A DNA stretch of 64,000 nucleotides from Sambucus nigra (taxonomy: Eukaryota > Streptophyta > Magnoliopsida > Dipsacales > Adoxaceae): positions 538,782,872-538,846,871 of the forward strand of contig OX422211.1 of assembly GCA_949130495.1 (NCBI GenBank), given 5' to 3'. Both the position numbers and the translations under genes were made by a program. Under the pieces are notes generated by a model. The model had not been told where the DNA came from. It did not search any database and saw nothing but the letters and a program-made list of their open reading frames with translations. Each line of letters starts with the position of its first letter. Position 1 is the stretch's first letter. Shown piece after piece: positions 23,150 to 33,564 of this stretch.

Positions 23150-25014
23150 CTAGTCGGACTGAATCATCGAGGTAGTGGAAGCTTTCTGAAGGGTAAAACT
23201 TTGGAACAAACTTTGCATTTCACTTCGCATATCATTCTTCATCTGTAATAAAGCTTGTTGGTTGCAAATATCTAACTCTTCAAGCTCCTGTAGATGTCGA
23301 GTCTCTCGATCTTCAACTTCTTTCTTTAACTGGTTAATTTCTTCCAATAATAATTGAGATGAACATGCTTTTGTCGACGTTGTCCTAATACCTGCTCCCT
23401 TTAGTAAAGAATACCCATGCCCTCCATATCCTACTACATCAGTAAAAATCTTGTTCCGCACTTCTGGGTCATTTTGTTGCTCTTATGGTAGCTCATTTAG
23501 TCGTCTTTCAAGCATTTTCTACCAATTGAATTAATATAATTATTAATGAACATAAAATAATTTTCAAGAACACAATTTATAACGAACATTAAATAAATCT
23601 TTCAATCATCTCTTACGAATTAATATTTATACATACCGCTCTATCAAATGATCCATCTTCAACACTAAAAGGTTTATTATTTGGTGCTTAAGTGGCTTTC
23701 CACATGCTAATATTGTCGACGGGCTCCCCCAGTTCTATCCTCTGAAAAAAACAATGTATGTATATTAATACTCTTATATTAAAATCAGAAATATTTATAA
23801 TAATAAAAATTCCAACCTCCTTGGCTATTTTAGCATGTGGCTTTCGTCCTGTCCTTGAGTAAGCACATTCAACTTCACGGTTCTTAGTGTTTTGATCGGC
23901 AATATCCTAAATATTTGAATAAATAAAAATAAAAATTATGATACTAGTGAAGAAGAATGTATGTATAAAATTCTTAGTAAATGTGATATTTATACCTTAA
24001 TCTTCTTTAGACCCCTGTATTTCTCCAATTCAGGCCACTGATCTTTTTTGACTCGTTCAGGCGTATAACTCAACTGCTCTTCATCTGTTTGAAACTTTTT
24101 ATAGTGATTCGCCTTCACTCGATGCTTCCATTGCTTCCACGCAAGTCCCATCCTTGCAAAGCAGATTTGTTCAAAACCTTCCGGTGCATTTGTGTTATTC
24201 TAAGAACAAAAAGAATAAATTAGTTAAAACTTGACAAGCTAATGTACAACAGAATAAATAAATAAATAAATCAAACTAATAAGTTACCTTCACTTCCTTC
24301 CAAATATTATCAAGTGCTTCCTTGTCCGCCTCTCTCCAATCCAACATTGTCAATGGAAATAAATTTCCACACCTTGTGTAATAACCTAAATGTGACATCA
24401 ATTTACTTTCAAGTTTACAAACTGGCTGACAAAGTTCATTCCATTCCAATATCTTCTTTTTGTTATCATTCCATTCGAGCCAAGGCCTTGCCCCCTTTCT
24501 AACCCTTTTTTTACTAGTAAGGGTAGCCATTGTACCTGGAAAAAAAGTTGATAAATAATGTTTATACATCTTATTCAATATGAATATAAACATAATAGTA
24601 ATACAAATGGAGATATACAAACACTATGTAACACAGCATACATGTGAGATCCTCACCATCTAACGCGGATGGAGGACTGGCATTCCCAACTGAATTATCA
24701 ATCTGCTCAATACTTGGGGAAAATTGACTTGTAGGTGTTTGAAATAAAGAAACTTGAGCTCTTGAGTTGCGGTGTGTATTATGGTATGTTAATTCAATAT
24801 TTGGGGAAAGTTGTGGTTGCATCTCTCTATTTACATGGTCCCTTATGTTGTGTTTCCCTGAAGTAATTTGAGATGTCCTCTCTAAATCATTTCTCACTGG
24901 AGTTGTGAGTGGTTGCTTCTCGAGTAGTCTTTCCTCGCCGATGAGGTCGGACATAGTCAACCGACGACGACGACGACGACGACGCCTCAATATCATGGAT
25001 CTGTATATTTGCAT
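23150..25014 (-). pseudogene. TnpA-like gene (Transposase_24 type), broken
   Basis: Six exon-like blocks on the minus strand with plausible splice sites: about 25014-24650, 24530-24287, 24199-23996, 23908-23818, 23743-23640, 23519-23150. The second block holds LMSHLGYYTRCGNLFPLTML. The third and fourth hold KHRVKANHYKKF, DQWPELEKYRGL and YSRTGRKPHAKIAKE, characteristic of the plant En/Spm Transposase_24 domain. The last block is a predicted coiled coil (LLLEEINQLKKEVEDRE). Near the start there is a run of nine Arg from a (CGA/CGT)n repeat, possibly a nuclear signal. In-frame stops in the fifth (after MWKAT) and sixth (after LNELP) blocks break it. Family role: DNA binding to subterminal repeats. 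Confidence 0.75.
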
Positions 25015-26120
25015 TTATCATAGCAAGAAGTTACAGTTCAGTTATATATCACATTTAAACATCGGTTATAAAAATAATCAAGCATGAAACAAAATATAAA
25101 ATGATCGATCATTACATTAAAATGATCATGTTCATTTCAAAATCATTTCCAAGAATAAGAGGAGCAACTTAAACCCATTACTGATAAATACTTATTAATT
25201 TGAGTCATAGAGATCTTGATTTCATCCATCTCTGTGTAAAATGAACAGTTATATCTAAGACAAGAAAGTAATAACTAAATTGCGCACACTTTAGTAAAAA
25301 AAGAAGGGGCTGCACTCAAGGGTGCCTATTTATTTAAGGTGTTGAATTTCAACTATCCTAGAAGTCTCAGTATTTAAAAACTCATGAAATGTTTTTTATA
25401 AAATTGAGACATTCAAGTCTCAATATGCATATCTTTAATGGAAGAAAATATAGCTGATGAACATAAAGACTTTGCAGAATTAATAAAACCTGTCATAGAT
25501 ATGCTTCCAGATTGAATGAAATTTAATGATAATGATTGATCAGTTTGGGAATGAGTGGATGAAATCGCAATTTGCGAATTTAGAAGTTGCAAAAGTTGTT
25601 GGCATTGGGATGATGTCAAGCATATTTGAGATGTAGTCTCATTTGAAACTAATCAAAGATCATAAGTTCCCTTTCTTATCCTTACTTAAGCTCAAAATAT
25701 CTACTGATAAATTTAATAAAAAATTTGGAATGTTATACACACAGTGAACACATGTACAATTTTGGAATCAAAAGATGTTATTTCGAAATAATTTTCTGAT
25801 ATAATTGGCGATATCACATGAGGATTACAATCTACCTAAATTATCTCAGTCTCTTAGTGATCGTTTCATTCAAGCTTTTTTGCATTCCTGACATTGTAAA
25901 TTGGTAAATTTATAGATAGATTTTGAGCTATAGAAAACAAATCTTGTTTTTTTAAGTTTTGAGATGGTTATGACACTTTGTAGATTCCCAGAAATCACAC
26001 AAACTCAAGCAAACGAGGACTAATTGTATAGATAGTATTTATCTTGCAGAGACCTATGATCATTGGAACTATTATTTTTCACTCTATCTATCGATATATA
26101 TAGAAAATAAACGGTTATTA
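25015..26120. other. CACTA interior and probable Ale copia 5' LTR
   Basis: No gene seen. The right end (TTATTAACA at about 26111-26121) directly precedes a copia-like PBS, so part of this stretch should be the 5' LTR of the Ale remnant. Its left end could not be placed. Confidence 0.4.
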
Positions 26121-26230
26121 ACACGATATCAAAGCGCCATATGACCTGAAAGTATCCCGTTACAGTTCGCTATTAAGCATAATGACCACAATCCACTAGA
26201 CCTTTTTCATTATCTCCTGGTATCACCTGC

Positions 26231-29200
26231 TGTGACACCCCACCTAATTAAATACCTCCTTTATTAAATTAAATCAAGGTAAACAGTTGGTTCATTCTCA
26301 GCATCACTGTCGATAAAAATAAATTTTCCAATTTAACACCCTAAATAATTAAGCTAAGTGTCAAAACCATTTTCATACATACTTTCCAAATTTTAATTTT
26401 AAGAAAAAGATTTATTTATTTAAAAACAACATTTCTACAATTAAGAATCACACCACAATAAACCAAATAATATAATACATTCGTCAATCGAATGTCAACA
26501 TATGAAAACTAAAGTTACAAATCCATACTGAATCAATCCCATAGAACAAAACTGGAAATAACGAAAATATAAATGTCCCAATAACAAATAAAATAATGAA
26601 AAGGGCGACACATGCCCAATAATGAGAATGCTAGAAGTGGAGTCAATAAAGGAAGCCGTCTACGCAAGTGACCTGCAACTCCCACCTAAGCTGCAGTACG
26701 TTCTTCTCAAGGGATCCTATGTAAGACGCCCCTGTGGCTGGGCACCTGAAATATATACATATATATACAAGAGAGAGAGAGAAAAAGAAACGGGTCAGAG
26801 CCCGAAAGTGTGTTTGATTTTAAAATACGTTTAGCAAGTATTTAAATTGATACAGGCCAATGCAACAACATATAAGTGCGACGCTCTCTTGAGAAAATCT
26901 CACCTCTCTTCTAATGTGCACACCTATCGTACTAACCTTCCCAACGGTTTGTTTTAACATTTATCGCACTTGTCTTTCTAAAAGATTTAACTTAACTTAG
27001 ATTACTTGTAAGATTTACAATTCACGATTCCACTTTAAAAAGATGTTCCAATTTGTAACCAAAGTTCTCTATTTTTAACTTCATAAAATTAATAAAGTTT
27101 TCCAGTGCCATTTTATACTTTCTCAAAACAAGTGTTTATAATTTGAGTCAACAACCATGTCCTACTCATCAAATCACAGTAGGCAGTCTCAAATTTCATA
27201 ATCTCATATATATATATTTACTACTCGTATAATATATATATATATATAACAGCACCCCGAATAAAAACTATGGTGCGTGCATACTTCCACTATCCAAACC
27301 CCATACCACTCAAGTCAAGGGTAATACAAATTCGTAATCACTCTCGAATTGTATTAACACATACACAAACAATATCGAGGTGAAGCATAGATTCCAAGTC
27401 TCTAAGAGGATGGCACATACTCGCGTTTCTTAGGACCGTCTGAACTATCAATTCAATAGCCTGTACCAAGGATATCTATCTTCTAGGGTACAAGTCAATA
27501 TCCCCCATAAAGGTCCCATCGAGATAAGACTGTCCCAGCGCGGTAACCTCAAGGATAGCAAGTAGCGCGGTATGTTTTTCACATGTATATAATATATGTA
27601 CACACAATCATATAAATATACCACTTTATCATATTAATATAGGTTCTTCTCGTCACCCATAATTATACCATTTATCCTTAATTTCACATTTATAGAATTA
27701 CGTATAAGGTTTCATTCCTAACCTTAACTCGAAGGGTTTTCTCACTTATTACCTAACACTCGTGGGCTATATCCTCACAAATCTGAAATTCAGTACGTGT
27801 CTTAATTAGGTTCCAACGTAACTCTCTTACGCACCTCACCCTTTAAATTTATAAATTTACCAACCTAAAGTAAATATCCCATAAATACCATTCTCGTTGA
27901 AGATTAAAGGTCCCAACATTTATTCATATACCCTACTGGTCCTCAATGTCTCCAAAATCATTTTATCAAGAATGCCCAAGAATTATATCACGACCATTTG
28001 AATTTAACTCATTTAAAAAGGGAATTAGGAGTCTGTCAGGAGGGGTCGATCGATCGAAGCTTGGGGCTCGATCGATCGAACCTTCGATCGATCGAAGCTC
28101 TAGGCTCGATCGATCGATCAAGCAGGTCTGTGAAAAATTTCTGCAGAATGCAGTTACGGGTTTCACTAAACTTCTTCATCCAAAACTATGTTTTTCCATT
28201 CCAATCGTCCCAAAAATCTTATTACCATCATTATAACAATATACCAGATGTTTATAACGTAAAACATGTGTATGGCTAACATTAAACATGGATAATTAAC
28301 TCAAAATCCCATATAATCATCAAGAACCCTAGAGTTTTTCTTAATCAAGGTTCTAATCTATTTTTACCAGAAATTCCTTCTAATATATCATCAAAATTTC
28401 ATGGGTTATATTCCTCTACATGGCAAGGGTTCCAGAATTTCCATATAATCAAAACTACATGCATTTTCCTAACACAAATTGGGTTTTCTTCCATAGTTTT
28501 CATCTCTAAACAATCCTAAACTAATATGAAGATTGCATTAACGAAAATACGCAAGTTAAATACTTGTCTGGGATTTTTGGTATTCAGATTCACGGCTGAT
28601 TTTGGTATGGCTGCGTTCCTTGTCTCGCGATCTACGCGGTGGTGGTGGTGGCGGTGCAAACCGGTGACTTTTTTTGGCCTTGAATTTCCTTGGAGCTCTC
28701 TCCTCTCTTCTCCAATGGCCGTCACTTGATTTCTGGATATTCTAACCCTAAAAGGCTAACCTAATGGCTGATATAGGCTGCTGAAATTCGTGGGTTTAAT
28801 TACCCAATTATGTAAAATGACTAAAATGCCCTCCCGGGGTACTATTTAGGCCTAAAAATGCCCCGAGACCCAAACTAAACCCCCGGGTACACTTTTCTGA
28901 CTATCTCAAACCTATTGGAAGCGTTGGCACACTCAAAATGACCATACGAACAACTTATAAAATATTCACTTTTTATTTAACAAAATTAGTCCCGACGTGA
29001 CACGGGCACGTCCCGACTTAAATTTCCGAAATAGTCATTTAATTCACTCATGACATTCAATATAACCAATATAATATATTACTATGCTCATTAGTAATAT
29101 TCAACAAGTTTCCCATAATTACTAACTCTCGTCACGTTAATAATTATAACATAATTAATTTCCGGATTTTTATTAAATAAACATTCACATTAAATTTAAT

Positions 29201-29242
29201 AAATCCCCAAATTAATATAGCATAAAAATACGGGGTATTACA
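26231..29242 (-). repeat. Solo LTR of the Tekay-type family
   Basis: A 3012-bp LTR in reverse orientation (TGTGACACCC...GGTATTACA) with perfect 5-bp target duplication CCTGC (26226-26230 and 29243-29247) and no internal domain. It is homologous along its length to the LTRs of the Tekay element at 41446 and 48856. Solo LTRs arise by recombination between the two LTRs. It holds the four-box TCGATCGATCGA array at 28046-28117. Confidence 0.92.
28046..28117. repeat. Palindrome array, four TCGATCGATCGA boxes
   Basis: Boxes at 28046, 28068, 28084 and 28106. Spacing is 22, 16 and 22 bp. The linkers AAGCTTGGGGC, ACCT and AGCTCTAGGC are not palindromic as a set. Confidence 0.95.
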
Positions 29243-30853
29243 CCTGCTTCCTTTTACCACAGTGCCAATCTTCCTTTTTTCTTATTCAAAACAGCATACT
29301 CCCATGTTCACAATGTCTCCTACTACTAATACATCCTCTAGTCCTGCTACTCCCACATCTCTTGCAACCATTCCACCCTTCTCCATAGCTAACATCTGGA
29401 ATTATGCCTATTTTACTACAGATTCTTCAAAAACCATTTCCAATTGATCCTAAGATTTTTGGTTCAAGCTAATCTAGACAGGCGCAAATCAATACTCGTG
29501 GTCATGGATGTCTACATAAGTTTTCACACTCTCATCAGAATTTAAGTCCTTTACCTTCTTACCCACATAATCTCCCCCACTGGTTCCACCCGCCCTTAGT
29601 GTCACTCTGTCACACACTCGGTTGATATATGTCTGACTCTACTTGATATCTGTTGTTAATGTTACCTGCGATAATTCAATAACATATACTTTTTATCCAC
29701 GGGGTTTCTCTATCAATAACTTGCACTCCGGTCCTACACTTTTCATGGTCAATGTTTCAAGTACTTGAGTCATGATGTTTCAAGTAAATGCTTTGGGAAT
29801 ATCCATGTGATTGCCTTCTTTATGTATAAACGTTCCACTATCCCCTTTGCCATTTTAACGTTTGGAAGTCTACTATGGCTTCTGCTACTAGTTTTAGCTA
29901 TCATGTTTTTTTTAATGATGTTTGCATTTTATTTTCTTGGATATAATCCATGCGCAACATATCCAATGTGATACATTCTCAGCAATAATTACTAATAAAT
30001 TTTATTCCACCCTAAATTAGTAATGCACCACCGCCTATGATTCCCTCACACCACTGCTCAAAGCGGGGGTCGCCTAGAGGAATCATCATCATATTGGGGA
30101 TATGACATGATCCCTTTGCTCACAGTTCTCATGCCTCTACCCTTTTGAGTTGTGGCTGCTCTCATAGCTGTGTTTCTTTGAAATTAATCACCTGCTTACT
30201 CATGTCCCTGGCATGCACTCACCATTTGAGACCATATATGGGTCTTCACCAGCCTACTCATATTTGCATGCATTTGTGTGTTCCTGTTATCCTCATCTCA
30301 GTGATTATGTATCTGACATGCTTCTTGCCATGTCCCCTAAATGTTTTAAATCTAGAGCCAGATTTTGAGGTTTTGAAATCTATGTTTGGGTGAATCTTAA
30401 TTTCTTACCAAGGTGTTTATTCGGCTTTGATTCCCTTACCCTATCCCCTTCCCTGTCCCCTTCTCAATTGTTGACACATGTCAATGATTAACCAACTCAG
30501 CAAACAACTCTTTAACCTTCCATTGACCCTGTTAACCTATTAACTCTAACCCAAAACTCAACCTTAACTCAATCACTTCTGATTACGGACCATCCATATC
30601 ATATGTAGGGTCTCCAATCAGTAGCTCGAAATCCATCATCAATAACACTAGTAAGTATTGAAGTTTTCTTTTTTCATTCAATTTCATTTAGTTCTTCTTT
30701 ATTGCTTTGATGGTCATATACATACGTATATAATTAATCAGTTTAAACTTATATCCAGTAATGTATTAAGATCTCTAGTAGTGTTCTTTTTTTTTTCATT
30801 AAGTTTCATTTAGATCTCCAGTAGTGTTCAATTTTTGTTCAATTTTTTTAGGA

Positions 30854-31611
30854 CATGGAAGTTACAGATAATAGTGGAGATGAAACGAGACTTAAAAAAC
30901 CTCCACTCTCAATTCAAATTTCTTGGGGCCGCTATCCTATACATGAATTTTCTACAATGGAAGGAAGTTTCAATTAGATGCTCGCAGGATCAAATTCACA
31001 GAATAATAGCGCTTCTCATTGTGATGGTGCGAACAATCAAACTTCAAGCACTGTGGATTATTTGGTATATATGCCAGAATCCCATCTGAATATGGATATG
31101 AACTCCAATGCATCATCTGCTGGATCCAAATCGATTATGGTGAGACTTAATGCACATGGCATCACAATGGTTTCAACTATGATGAGTCAAATTGAAGAGG
31201 TTAAGTTTAAACAACTGGGTCAGGATGTACATGTATTGAGAAGAGAGAGGAAGAGGCTCTCCAAAAAAGAATCTGCCAAGAAGCCAAGAGTTTGCAGATA
31301 GCAAAACTCTGAGGACTACTTCCAGGCTAGGGTGGAGGTGTTAAGCAATGAAACGTCCAAGCTCACTTACAACCTGAGGAATCTTTCTAAGCTTTGCATG
31401 AATCTTAAAAAAGGAAAAAAAATCCTTATTGAAGGAGCTAAAGAAGACATGCGTCCCAGACACAATATCTATCCTTAAAGCTAAAGATCCGGACTCGATC
31501 GTTGAATTTATAATGGTGAAAGCAATAGTTAACAGTCCAGAATCTCCAAGTGAATACAACTCATCTGCTGATCAGAGTGTAGATACAACAAATTCCAATT
31601 GGGGGGTTTAA
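30854..31611 (+). pseudogene. Captured G-box-type bZIP gene fragment, broken
   Basis: The frame 30978-31301 carries LNMDMNSNASSAGSKSI and then a basic region RRERKRLSKKESAKKPRV, which aligns with the NRESARRSR core of GBF/HBP-1-type bZIP factors (the Asn is Lys here). After a TAG at 31299 the same frame continues with a leucine zipper (ARVEVLSNETSKLTYNLRNL). A frameshift in an A-rich run near 31415 moves to the frame ending at 31611. The proline-rich N-terminal part of GBF proteins is not seen. The short segment at 30854-30958 (EVTDNSGDE) resembles the start of the FAR1-like block and may belong to that instead. Substituted basic-region residues and the breaks imply no function. Confidence 0.7.
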
Positions 31612-31733
31612 GCTTATTTTTTTGATTGACAGCTCGTTTGCTTTTTGAAGCATTAACCGTTTTCTTTCTTCGCAACTCAAGAATGTTCTTGCAATGCTGT
31701 GTTAATTTTAATTCATTTATTTATTAAAAAAAA

Positions 31734-32998
31734 ATGAGACTTGAAGTTACAGATAACAGTGGAGAAAAATTAGAAGAAGTCACAAAGCCGATTGAAAAGG
31801 TTGATACAATTCATTCCAGAATGCATCAAGTACTAATTCCGGTAATTGGTATTGAATTTGATACAGAAGATGATGCAGTTTTTTACAATCGGTATGCATA
31901 TAGTTTTGGTTTTAGTACTCGATTAAACAGGTTCAGATATATAAAAATGGCACTGTGAGGGACGGAACTTTTGTTTGCTCTGTTGAAGCCAAATGTGGAC
32001 AACACAAGAGATATGCATATATCAGATCACATCGTGCCAACAAAAGATTTGAGTGCCTAGCAAGGATGAAAATTTGCCATCAGTTGGGAAGTATAGTGTT
32101 GTGGAATTTTTTGCTCAACATACACACTTGACTACGACTCCTAGAAAGACCCATGCTTTTAGGTCTCACCGAAAACTTTCTCTTGCACAATGTGCACAAG
32201 CTGATGTGGCAGCTTCCGATTCTAGAATTGCTCCAAAAGAAACTCTTGAGCTTATGAGTAGTCAAGCCGACGGACGTGAAAATCTTGGATTCATTACAGA
32301 AGATTATAGAAATTATTTGCGTTCAAAGAGAACAAGAGAAATGAAGTCAGGGGATACAGGTGGTGTTCTGGAATATTTACAAAGAAAGCAATTAGAAGAT
32401 TCCAATTTTGTTTATGCCATCCAAATTGATAAAAATGATCTAATTACTAATATTTTATGGGCTGATGCAAAAATGATGGTAGACTATGACTATTTTGGTA
32501 ATGTAGTAAGTTTTGATACCACCTAGAGAAAAAACAAAGAAGGAAGACCTTTTGCAATGTTTGTTGGTGTCAATAATCACAAGCAAACACTGATATTTGG
32601 TGCTGCATTGTTATACGATGAGACTATCGATACTTTCATTTGGTTGTTTGATACCTTTGCCAAAAAAATGTTTGGAAAGATACCAAAAACCATTTTAACT
32701 GATCAAGATGATGCAATGGCGAAGGCATTAGCTTCACAATGGCCAGGAACACATCATCGACTATGTATTTGGCACATATATCAAAATGCAGCTAAGAATC
32801 TTTGCAGTGTATTTGGGAAGTTTAAGGACCTTGATGAAGATTTTAGTAATGTCATATATGATTATGAGGATGTTGAAGACTTTTTGTCTTCTTGGCAGAA
32901 TATGCATTAAAATATAATCTTTAAGAAAATAAGTGGTTGAGTCGGCTATTTGAATTGAAGGAGAAATGGACTTTAGTTTATGGGCGACAAACATTTTG
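31734..32998 (+). pseudogene. Captured FAR1-related (FRS, MULE-derived) gene fragment, broken
   Basis: The FAR1 DNA-binding domain is recognisable: FDTEDDAVFYNRYAYSFGFS, then FVCS, CLARM and a HTH pair near 32118 in place of the usual HNH. Two frameshifts occur, near 31950 and 32090. The MULE transposase domain follows with VVSFDTT (first Asp), a TAG at 32524 where the family has Tyr, GRPFAMFVGVNNHKQTLIFG, KTILTDQDDAMAKA (second Asp) and RLCIWHIYQNAAKNL. The sequence ends in KEKWTLVYGRQTFCA near 33000. The third catalytic residue and the SWIM zinc finger are absent. It lies on the strand opposite to the CACTA transposase. Known FHY3/FAR1 proteins are light-signalling transcription factors. 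Confidence 0.85.
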
Positions 32999-33201
32999 TG
33001 CATTAAGCTAATATGGCAGCTTCCGATTCTGGAATTGCTCCAAAAGAATCTCTCGAGCTTATGAGTAGTCAAGCCGATGGACGCGAAAATCTTGGATTCA
33101 TTACAGAAGATTATAGAAATTATTTGCGTTCAAAGAGAACAAGAGAAATGAAGTCAGGGGATATAGGTGGTGTTCTGGAATATTTACAAAGAAAGCAATT
33201 A
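32998..33201 (+). repeat. Duplicated 203-bp piece of the FAR1-like fragment
   Basis: It repeats 32192-32394 with about 4 percent mismatch. The copy starts where TFCA coding is followed by GTGCA, shared with GTGCA at 32192, so the junction lies at a short homology. It ends at CAATTA, after which CACTA sequence continues. Confidence 0.9.
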
Positions 33202-33560
33202 ACTCATCAACCCATATCATAACTAATAGTTGAATTATGATATAGCGAATTCAGTAATCACAAAGCAAATTCAGCAAACTAGCTAATTCAAAAAACTAAC
33301 AAAATATATGTTCAGATATGCAGCAAACTATCTGTTCAGTTATGCATTTGTTATAAGAAACACTACTCAGTTATGCATCAGTACAAAACCAAACTGCAAA
33401 TGCTCCAGTTCAAAAACAAAAATAACTAGTTTATGACTATATCTCCCTCAAGCATTGTCCCTCTAAATTTCATCTCCATCTTCGTCTTCATCTGCATTTG
33501 CATCTTCGTGATCATTAGCTTGAACAACACTAGTGTCAACTATTAATCCATCTCCATCCC
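33202..33560. other. CACTA interior, probable 3' end of the TnpD gene
   Basis: AT-rich sequence with repeated CAGTTATGCAT / CAGATATGCAG elements. Minus-strand reading beyond the DUF4216 stop is Asp/Glu rich (33475-33520). Confidence 0.4.
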
Positions 33561-33564
33561 TCAC

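Larger units (their letters stand above)
26121..30660 (+). mobile_element. Ale/Retrofit-type copia remnant
   Basis: CGATATCAAAGCGCC at about 26121 resembles a copia PBS. After the inserted solo LTR come a Ser/Thr/Pro-rich gag start (MSPTTNTSSSPATPTSLATI at 29313) with FSIANIW, then a DNSITYTFYPRGFSINNL segment at about 29670 typical of the pre-integrase part of Ale/Retrofit pol. A C-terminal integrase piece follows (PFETIYGSSPAYSYLHAF and CSCYPHLS, about 30215-30300). RT and RNase H are missing and no 3' LTR was found. Stops are frequent. Confidence 0.6.

Noticed and set aside
28516..28729. Open frame recurring in LTR copies, with His- or Trp-rich reading
   Set aside because: It lies in the LTR, lacks a conserved ATG in sense, and both strands are open because of sequence composition. 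Also seen at 41975-42166.
31734..32998. Functional FAR1/FHY3-type gene
   Set aside because: Two frameshifts, an in-frame stop and loss of the C-terminal half including the SWIM domain.
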